A stretch of 38,156 nucleotides of DNA from Thraustochytrium sp. TN22 (taxonomy: Eukaryota > Sar > Bigyra > Thraustochytrida > Thraustochytriidae), in NCBI GenBank assembly GCA_013306675.1, contig JABLUY010000302.1, forward strand, positions 1 through 38,156. Direction: 5' to 3'. How positions within the stretch are numbered: position 1 is the stretch's first letter; every line of letters starts with the position of its first letter. The notes beneath the pieces are model-generated. The model did not search any database. It was not told the origin of the DNA and was given only the letters and a program-made list of their open reading frames with translations. This document shows, one piece after another, positions 27,482-34,827 of this stretch. The translations under genes and the position numbers were made by a program.

Positions 27482-28954
27482 CTACTCCGACTTGCGCCGG
27501 TCGCCGCCAGAGCGGCGGTGGCCACGCATGATGCCGTCCCAGCAGAGCGGAAGGACAATGAGCGCGTTGAGAGCATGGATGAGGGCGCAGAGCCAAAAGG
27601 GGCCGGTCCCCTTAAAGTTGGCCCACTGGCTGGAGCGCGCGAAGAGGCGCGAGAAGAAGATGGGCAGCGTGAGGCCAAGAGGGAAGCGCAGGTTCATCAT
27701 GGCGCTCGAGAGCTCGCCCTGACCGGCGTTGGCCTCGTCGCCCGCCTCGGCGACGAGCGTCTCGAAGGCCGCCTCGTCGAAGAGCGACGTGAGCACCGGA
27801 GAGAGCGCCAGCAGGCGGCCGTCGGGCGCCAGCGCGGTGATGAGGTTCGTCAGGCCAAAGGCCCACTGCCGCAAAATCGTGGTCCGCTTGCGGCCGAGCC
27901 GCTGCATGATGCGCACCGAGTAAAAGGGCGCCAAGATGTCGACCAGGTTGATGACCTGCTGCATCTGCGCGTTCTCGCGCATCTTCCAGCCGAACTGCTG
28001 CGCGCGGTAATTCTCCAGCGTGCCGTTGTACAGCGGGATGCTCGTAAGCAGCGTCACGAGCGCCAGCGTGCGCAGGGCCTTGGATCGGTTGAAGAACTCC
28101 ACAAAGGAGAACGGATTCGCCGCGCGGCGCATGTTGAACGGCCGCCGCTCCTCCGGCCGCAGCGTCTCCTGCACAAACAGGTAGAAGAAAACCGCCGCAC
28201 AGCCGTTCGCCAGCGCCGCCAAGGCAAAGCTCTTCTTCAGGCTTAGGTGGTACGAGCGCACGTAGTTGAGCGCCGCCATGCGCACCATGGCCAGAAACAT
28301 GTTCGAGTACTTGTTCACCTGCGCGAAGTCGTCCGATCCGCGCCCGCCCAGGCGGTCCGCCAAGCTCGCCGTGAAGGCCTGCATCAGCGGCATGAGGCTG
28401 AACATGTTCAGCACGCGGTACGCCACGTACGCCGTGTTGGATGGGTACACGGCCACCAGCAAGCGCGCCGCCGCCGACATGGCCGGGCCGAGGATGAGCG
28501 CGGGCAGACGCCCGTACGAGTCGATGAAGTTGCCAATGAGCGACCGGCTCAGCAGCCCCGTCACCGTGTTGATCGTCTCGATCACCGAGCGCACCTGCTC
28601 CGCCTTGGCGTGGTCCCCCAGGTTGATCTCCAGCAGCAGCTGCGGTGACGCAACCGCCACGAGCGAGAACCCTATGCTCACGAACCCGCGACCGATCACC
28701 AGCGCCGCCAGCTCGAGCACGTCCTTTCTCGCCAGCAGCTGTCGCAAGAACGACGAGGACGACGGCTTGGGCGCGCCAGCGGAGTCCGCCGCTGAGGCCG
28801 AGGCCGAGGCCGAGGCCGAAGATGAAGACGCCTCGTCATCTGGCTTGCCCGAGTCATCTTCGCCCGAGCCGACCTCCTCCTCCGAGTCTTCGGCGGGCGC
28901 GCGGGCGCCGCTGGTCTTGCCGGCTGCGCCCCCCGCGCTGGCCCGCCGCCGCAT
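27482..28954 (-). CDS. Major facilitator superfamily transporter, paralog 2
   Basis: Predicted 490 residues from the ATG at 28954. The first ~70 residues are acidic and serine rich (SASASASA), unlike the Pro/Ala N-terminus of paralog 1. From the first membrane segment onward the two align almost without gaps, sharing long blocks such as GLLSRSLIGNFIDS, SLADRLGGRGSD, NPFSFV, APFYSVRIMQ and DEAAFETLVAEAGD. Motif A here reads GNFIDSYGRLP near 139, so the second arginine of the usual GRR is leucine. The second-half copy reads VRIMQRLGRKR. The duplication is recent enough to keep loop sequences. The substrate is unknown. Confidence 0.85.
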   Translation of the reverse strand: MRRRASAGGAAGKTSGARAPAEDSEEEVGSGEDDSGKPDDEASSSSASASASASAADSAGAPKPSSSSFLRQLLARKDVLELAALVIGRGFVSIGFSLVAVASPQLLLEINLGDHAKAEQVRSVIETINTVTGLLSRSLIGNFIDSYGRLPALILGPAMSAAARLLVAVYPSNTAYVAYRVLNMFSLMPLMQAFTASLADRLGGRGSDDFAQVNKYSNMFLAMVRMAALNYVRSYHLSLKKSFALAALANGCAAVFFYLFVQETLRPEERRPFNMRRAANPFSFVEFFNRSKALRTLALVTLLTSIPLYNGTLENYRAQQFGWKMRENAQMQQVINLVDILAPFYSVRIMQRLGRKRTTILRQWAFGLTNLITALAPDGRLLALSPVLTSLFDEAAFETLVAEAGDEANAGQGELSSAMMNLRFPLGLTLPIFFSRLFARSSQWANFKGTGPFWLCALIHALNALIVLPLCWDGIMRGHRRSGGDRRKSE

Positions 28955-30505
28955 CCTCGGCCGCCCCTCCGGGCCTCCCAGGCTCTGCCGCCGCGAGGGT
29001 CTGTTCGCGCTCTGCCGCAGTCCGACGAGCCGAGCCTGGGCTTGTCACGCTCACATGTCAGTGACTCGGAGGACGCGCCCAGCCTGAGCGAACCCAGCAA
29101 GGAGTAGAGACGACGAGCTCGTCGCCTCCAATGGCGTGCACCAGAGTCTGCAGGAGCTCATCGCGTGCAATGATCTCTATCAGAGCGACGAGAGCGCCGC
29201 CGAGTGCGCTTGATCGAGAACGCGCGCCGTGTGCTTTGTTCTCGACAAGCTGAATGGGAGCTAAGGTGTGACCTGCTCGCCACGAGTGCTCGTTCACATC
29301 CTGGCCTGCAGGACTTTTCCAGCAGCGTAAGGCTGACCGAGGCACCGCAAGGCGCCTTGCTTGCTTGCTAGCTAGCTATTAGTAATGAGAGAGACATCGG
29401 ACTCAGAACGTCAATGTCCCGGGCCCTCATACTGAGCTCGTCAGCTTTGACCAGTGCAGAGTGATCTCCGAGTTCACTGGCAAGTCTGAGTCCGAGCTAT
29501 ATAGCTAGAGCACTGCAGCGGAGCGCCATCTTCTGGCCAGTCGACTGCCCGGCCAGCCCTGCCATAATTCCGCCAGCCTCCACACGCACGGCTGCACGTC
29601 CCTTGCGGCACAGGACCGTGCATCCGAACCAGGATCGTACGCATGCGCTCCAAAGCCCGACCTGGCCAGGAACTTCCAGCCACTTGCTGCCTGCAGGCGT
29701 CTAGGCGCCGCACGCCGTGCTCGCCTCGAGCCGCTTCCATGGCCAGCGCCGCCCTCCGAGTCCTGCAGTGCCCTGCACTGCGCTCGCCCTCGCTGCCGTC
29801 GTCGTCCCGGCGCTCCTTCTCGTGTTTTGCCCGGGTCTCGACTCGGGCGCTGCCGCGTTCAAAATTCAAAATTCACAATCATGTTCAAGTCCAAGTCCAA
29901 GGTCGTTCAAATCGGCAATCAGCGCGCGCGCGCGCGCTCGCGCGCTGGGGCCAGCGGCGCGGCGCGGCGCGGCGCGGCGAGGCGAGGCGAGGCGAGGCGA
30001 GGCGCGGCGAGGCGCGGCGCCGCGCCGGCGGCGAAGGTCGCACCGTCGGGCGAAGGCAGGGGACGACGGCGTGCGCGCGAACCTGGCGGCGGCGGAGCTG
30101 GAGCTGGAGCTGGAGCTGGAGCTGGAGCTGGAGGCCCGGGTTGCGGCACCGGGCGGCACGGGCGCGGCAGGGCTGTCATGGCACGTGGAAGCGGCGGAGC
30201 GATCCGTGCGCTAGGTACAAGCTGGGCGGGCGGCGCGGCGACTTCATAGTTCGCGCTGGGACGCGGGCTGGAGTCGCCCGCGTCCCTCGCGGTCCGAGAC
30301 GCGCAGCGCACCGGCGTGGCGTTCGCCCAGGGCGCCAAGGGCGGGACCAAGGTGGCGAGACTGGCCGGTGGGCCGGTCAAAGTGACTGCAAGATGGCACA
30401 GGGCGCGGCGGCAGCGGCAGCGGCGGCAGAGGTGGCGGTGTCGGGAGCAGCAGAACTCAACGCGAGGAGGCCGTCCGCTGGCGGGGGAAAAAGCAGCGGG
30501 CCGGG
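28955..30505. promoter_or_regulatory. Divergent intergenic region, transporter and pyruvate carboxylase genes
   Basis: These 1.55 kb lie between divergent starts. The left and middle parts are less GC-rich and contain GCTAGCTAGC near 29367, a palindromic AGCTATATAGCT around 29495-29506 (a possible TATA element, far from either ATG) and TTCAAAATTCAAAATTC near 29859. The right third, next to pyruvate carboxylase, is filled with microsatellites. No gene is supported. Confidence 0.5.
29922..30133. repeat. GC dinucleotide, GGCGC/GGCGA pentamer and GGAGCT hexamer arrays
   Basis: A GC dinucleotide run (29922-29937) is followed by pentamers GGCGC then GGCGA (about 29955-30020) and by GGAGCT hexamers (30094-30133). 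All lie 370-590 bp before the pyruvate carboxylase ATG, in probable promoter or 5' leader sequence. Confidence 0.85.
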
Positions 30506-33500
30506 ATGCTGCGCACGGATCTGCGCGCGAGCATGCGGCGCGCGGCGTCGCTGCGCGCGCTGCACGTGACGCGCAATGCGAGCAGCTTCTCGAAGCTGAT
30601 GGCGGCGAACCGTGGCGAGATCGCCACGCGCATCATGCGCGCGACCAACGAGCTGGGCATCCGCTCGGTGGGTATCTTCTCGCACGAGGACCGCTTCACG
30701 CAGCACCGCTACAAGGCGGACGAGTCGTACCAGGTGGGCAAGGGCAACACGCCGGTGGGCGCGTACCTGGACATCCCGTCCATCATCAAGGTGGCCAAGG
30801 AGAACAAGGTGGACGCCGTGCACCCGGGGTACGGTTTCCTGTCCGAGAACGTGGGCTTCGCGAAGCAGTGCGCGGCGAACGGCATCACGTTCGTGGGGCC
30901 GACGCCGGAGAACCTGGAGCGCTTCGGCGACAAGACCGCGGCGCGGCAGATCGCCATCGAGAACGGCGTCCCGGTGGTGCCCGGCACGGACGGCCCGGTG
31001 AGCACGCTGGAGGAGGCCCGCGCCTTCATCGACAATGGGGTTGGGTACCCCGTCATCATCAAGGCGAGCATGGGCGGCGGCGGCCGCGGCATGCGCGTGG
31101 TGCAGTCGGCGGAGGAGCTCGAGGAGAACTTTAGCCGCGCGAGCTCTGAGGCGCTCTCGGCCTTTGGCGACGGCACGGTCTTCATCGAGCGGTACGTGGA
31201 CCGGCCGCGGCACATTGAGGTGCAGATCCTGGGTGATGGCCAGGGCAACGTCGTGCACCTCTTCCACCGCGACTGCTCCGTGCAGCGGCGCCACCAAAAG
31301 GTGCTGGAGACGGCGCCGGCCGTGAACCTGGACCCGGCCGTGGAGAAGGCCATGATCGACGACTCGGTGCGGCTCATGAGCGCGGCCAAGTACAAGAACG
31401 CCGGCACGGTGGAGTTCCTCGTGGACAAGCAGGGCCGTCACTACTTTATTGAGGTGAACCCGCGCATCCAGGTGGAGCACACTATCACGGAGGAGATCAC
31501 CGGCGTGGACCTGGTGCAGAGCCAGATCCGCATTGCGCGCGGCGAGTCGCTGGCGGACCTGGGCCTGCGCCAGGAGGACATCAAGGTGCGCGGCCACGCC
31601 ATGCAGTGCCGTGTGACGACCGAGGACCCGTTTACTGGTTTCCAGCCGGACTCGGGCGTCATCGAGGTCTTTCGCAGCCCGGGCGGCATGGGCATCCGCG
31701 TCGACGACGGCCCGGGCTTCGTGAACGCGCACATCACGCCGCACTACGACTCGCTGCTCGTCAAGCTGACGGCGCGCGCGCTGGACCGCGGCGACTGCGC
31801 GCGCAAGCTCAAGCGCGCGCTGCAGGAGTTCCGCGTGCGTGGCGTGACCACCAACAAGAGCTTCCTCAACAACGTGCTCAACCACCCGGACTTTCTCCAG
31901 GGCACCGTGGACACCAGCTTCATCGCGGAGAACCCGGACCTGGTCAAGCCCTCCCGGTCCACGAACCGTGGCCAGAAGCTGCTCAAGTACATTGGCAACA
32001 CCATCGTGAACGGCCCGGAGAAGGCGCTGGGCGCCGCCCCGGGCGTCGTGCCCTCCAAGGTGGACGCCATCATTCCGTCGCTGCAGGAGCCGGCGCCGCG
32101 CGAGGGCCGCTCGCTGCGCCAGATCTACGTCGAGGACGGCCCGGCTGCCTTTGCCAAGGCGGTGCGCGGCAACAAGGGCCTTCTGCTCACCGACACGACC
32201 TGGCGCGACGCGCACCAGTCGCTCCTGGCCACGCGCGTGCGCACGCGCGACCTGGAGGCCATCGCGCCGGCCACGCGCATCGCCATGCGCAACGCGTACT
32301 CGCTCGAGATGTGGGGCGGCGCCACCTTTGACGTCTCCATGCGCTTCTTGCGCGAGGACCCGTGGGACCGCCTGGCGCTCCTGCGCGAGCAGGTGCCGGA
32401 CATCCCGTTCCAGATGCTCTTCCGCAGCGCCAACGCTGTGGGCTACACGAGCTACCCGGACAACGTCGTCTACAAGTTCTGCGAGAAGGCGCAGCAGACC
32501 GGCATGGACGTCTTCCGCGTCTTCGACTCGCTCAACTACCTGGAGAACATGCGCCTGGGCATTGACGCCGTCGGCGCGGCCGGCGGCATCATCGAGGCCG
32601 CCGTCTGCTACACGGGCGACGTTTCGGACCCCACCCGCGGCAACTACGACCTCGACTACTACCTGGACTTCACGCGCAAGCTCGTCGACCAGGGCATCCA
32701 CGTGCTCTGCATCAAGGACATGGCCGGGCTGCTCAAGCCGCAGGCGGCGCGCCTGCTCGTCGGTGCCATCCGCAAGGAGTTCCCCGACCTCCCGATCCAC
32801 GTCCACACCCACGACACCGCCGGCACCGGCGTGTCCTCCATGCTCGAGGCCGCCTACGCCGGCGCCGACGCCGTCGACTGCGCCTCCGACGCCATGTCCG
32901 GCACCACGGCGCAGCCCTCCATGGGCGCCATCGTCAACTCGCTGCACGGCACCGACCTCGATACGGGCGTCTCCGTGGACGAGATCGTCCCCATCGACGA
33001 CTACTGGGAGGCCACGCGCGGCATCTACGCGCCCTTCGAGTCGGGCCAGATGTCCGGCTCCGCCGACGTCTACAAGCACGAGATGCCCGGCGGCCAGTAC
33101 ACCAACCTCATGTACCAGTCCAAGCAGCTTGGCCTCGCCGGCCAGTGGCCGGCCATCAAGCGCGCCTACGCCACCGCCAACGAGCTCCTCGGCGACATCA
33201 TCAAGGTCACGCCCTCCTCCAAGGTCGTCGGCGATCTCGCGCAGTTCCTCGTGCAGAACGACCTCACCGCCGAGCAGGTCATCGAGCAGGCCGAGACGCT
33301 CTCGCTGCCCAAGTCCGTCGTCGAGTACTTCCAGGGCTACCTCGGCATCCCGCACCACGGCTTCCCCGAGCCGCTGCGCTCGCGCGTGCTCAAGGGCAAG
33401 CCGCTTCTGCCCAACGGCAAGAACTGCTTCGAGGGCCGCCCCGGCGCCGAGCTCCCGCCCTACGACTTTGAGTCTTCGCGCGAGCAGCTCGAGGCCAAGT

Positions 33501-34060
33501 ACGGCGAGGGCAACGTGCGCGATGTCGACGTGCTGTCCCACGCGCTCTACCCCGAGGTCTTCGACGACTACATGGCCTTCCGCAAGGAGTACGGCGACAT
33601 GCACGTCCTCGACACGCGCACCTTCGTCAGCGGTCTCGACGTCGACTCCGAGGTCGCCATTGAGCTCGAGCGCGGCAAGACCGTCTTCCTCAAGCTCGTC
33701 GCCGTCGGCGGCGTCTCCAAGAAGGACGGCAAGCGCGATGTCATCTTCGAGATGAACGGCCGCCAGCGCGTTGTCCGCGTGCTCGACGAGTCTGCCGGCG
33801 TTGGCACTGTCACCAAGGCCAAGGCCTCCTCCTCCGACCCGGGCTCCATCGGCGCCCCCATGCCTGGCGTCGTCCTCGATGTCCGCGTCAAGCAGGGCGA
33901 GATTGTCCAGGCCGGCACCCCGCTCCTCGTCCTCTCCGCCATGAAGATGGAGACGGTCGTCGCCGCCCCCGTCGCCGGCCGCGTCAACGCCATCCACGCC
34001 GGCGTCGGCGACAACATGCTCGCCGGCGACCTTCTTGTCGAGATCGACCAGTCCGGCTGA
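30506..34060 (+). CDS. PYC: Pyruvate carboxylase, mitochondrial
   Basis: Predicted 1184 residues, the normal length for a single-chain enzyme. It carboxylates pyruvate to oxaloacetate using ATP, bicarbonate and biotin. An Arg-rich presequence without acidic residues apart from Asp5 covers about 1-33. Biotin carboxylase with its ATP-grasp fold spans about 34-480, with the glycine-rich loop ASMGGGGRGM and EVNPRIQVEH at 316-325. The carboxyltransferase domain starts near 560, with DTTWRDAHQSLLATR at 563 and the lysine expected to be carbamylated at K737 (IKDMAGLLKP). An intervening conserved carboxylase region runs to about 1060. The biotinyl domain ends the protein, with biotin lysine K1147 in SAMKMETV. 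All key residues are present, so it should be active. The role is anaplerotic; in oleaginous protists oxaloacetate can also feed citrate export, but that is inference. Confidence 0.97.
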   Translation: MLRTDLRASMRRAASLRALHVTRNASSFSKLMAANRGEIATRIMRATNELGIRSVGIFSHEDRFTQHRYKADESYQVGKGNTPVGAYLDIPSIIKVAKENKVDAVHPGYGFLSENVGFAKQCAANGITFVGPTPENLERFGDKTAARQIAIENGVPVVPGTDGPVSTLEEARAFIDNGVGYPVIIKASMGGGGRGMRVVQSAEELEENFSRASSEALSAFGDGTVFIERYVDRPRHIEVQILGDGQGNVVHLFHRDCSVQRRHQKVLETAPAVNLDPAVEKAMIDDSVRLMSAAKYKNAGTVEFLVDKQGRHYFIEVNPRIQVEHTITEEITGVDLVQSQIRIARGESLADLGLRQEDIKVRGHAMQCRVTTEDPFTGFQPDSGVIEVFRSPGGMGIRVDDGPGFVNAHITPHYDSLLVKLTARALDRGDCARKLKRALQEFRVRGVTTNKSFLNNVLNHPDFLQGTVDTSFIAENPDLVKPSRSTNRGQKLLKYIGNTIVNGPEKALGAAPGVVPSKVDAIIPSLQEPAPREGRSLRQIYVEDGPAAFAKAVRGNKGLLLTDTTWRDAHQSLLATRVRTRDLEAIAPATRIAMRNAYSLEMWGGATFDVSMRFLREDPWDRLALLREQVPDIPFQMLFRSANAVGYTSYPDNVVYKFCEKAQQTGMDVFRVFDSLNYLENMRLGIDAVGAAGGIIEAAVCYTGDVSDPTRGNYDLDYYLDFTRKLVDQGIHVLCIKDMAGLLKPQAARLLVGAIRKEFPDLPIHVHTHDTAGTGVSSMLEAAYAGADAVDCASDAMSGTTAQPSMGAIVNSLHGTDLDTGVSVDEIVPIDDYWEATRGIYAPFESGQMSGSADVYKHEMPGGQYTNLMYQSKQLGLAGQWPAIKRAYATANELLGDIIKVTPSSKVVGDLAQFLVQNDLTAEQVIEQAETLSLPKSVVEYFQGYLGIPHHGFPEPLRSRVLKGKPLLPNGKNCFEGRPGAELPPYDFESSREQLEAKYGEGNVRDVDVLSHALYPEVFDDYMAFRKEYGDMHVLDTRTFVSGLDVDSEVAIELERGKTVFLKLVAVGGVSKKDGKRDVIFEMNGRQRVVRVLDESAGVGTVTKAKASSSDPGSIGAPMPGVVLDVRVKQGEIVQAGTPLLVLSAMKMETVVAAPVAGRVNAIHAGVGDNMLAGDLLVEIDQSG

Positions 34061-34827
34061 ACTTGAATTGGATGATGTCCAGAGAGCATTTCCTTTTTTG
34101 TTTATCGTACCTGCTCCACGAATTTTCATGCTTGCCGTGTGCACGTTTGCAGCTGCTACTTCTTGTCATGCGGAGTGCTTGTCTTGCAATCTCTTGTCTT
34201 ACAGACGCTTGTTTGCCTTGTCTTGCAATCGCTTGTTTTGCGCGTGCTTTCCGTCGTTTGATTCCACTGCGACGATCGCCTTGCTCATTGCTTGTCTTTG
34301 CCTTGTCTTGCAATCGCTGTGTCCACTGCGACGCTCCTCTTGCTCTTTGCTCGTCTTTGCCGTCTGCTGCGATGCTTCTGTGGCAATTGCTTGCCTTTGC
34401 CGTCTGCTGCGACGCTTGTCTTGCAAATGCTTGTCGTGTGCGCGCGACTAGGAGCTTTGATCCTGTCTTTGTGCTTTGCTCTCGCCCTTGCCATGTGGAA
34501 ATGTTTGAACGGCGCCATCGCGGAGGCCGCCGTCTGCCGTGACACTTGTCTGCCGTGACACATGTCTGCCGTGACACTTGTCTGCCGTGACACTTGTCTG
34601 CCGTGACACTTGTCTGCCGTGACACTTGTCTGCCGTGACACTTGTCTGCCGTGACACTTGTCTGCCGTGACACTTGTCTGCCGTGACACTTGTCTGCCGT
34701 GACACTTGTCTGCTGTGACACTTGTCTGGTGCATGCTTGCATGTTCTGCACGCCGGTTTCATCTTCTTCTGCCTGGCTGCCCCAGCCTTGCTTCCTCTTG
34801 CCTGCGGCAAAAGGTGAACGTATGTAT
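34061..34827. other. Convergent 3' region with degenerate T-rich repeats
   Basis: These 767 bp lie between the stop codons of pyruvate carboxylase and the repeat protein. Positions about 34180-34460 hold irregular repeats built from CTTGTCTTGCAAT and CTGCTGCGACGCTTGTC-like segments. They lead into a perfect 16-bp array, listed separately. No gene is supported, and open minus-strand frames here are by-products of the array. Confidence 0.65.
34533..34724. repeat. 16-bp tandem repeat, 12 copies
   Basis: Twelve head-to-tail copies of TCTGCCGTGACACTTG occupy exactly 192 bp. The second copy has one substitution (ACATG) and the last one substitution (TGCTGTG). Copies are otherwise identical, suggesting recent expansion or homogenisation. 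The array sits 473 bp beyond the pyruvate carboxylase stop and 104 bp beyond the stop of the minus-strand gene. Confidence 0.97.

Noticed and set aside
30377-34144. Very long minus-strand open frame opposite pyruvate carboxylase
   Set aside because: It is a shadow. Strong third-position G/C in the real gene removes stops on the opposite strand. The product is Val/Asp/His/Arg-rich and shows no conserved motif, whereas the plus strand has every PYC catalytic residue.
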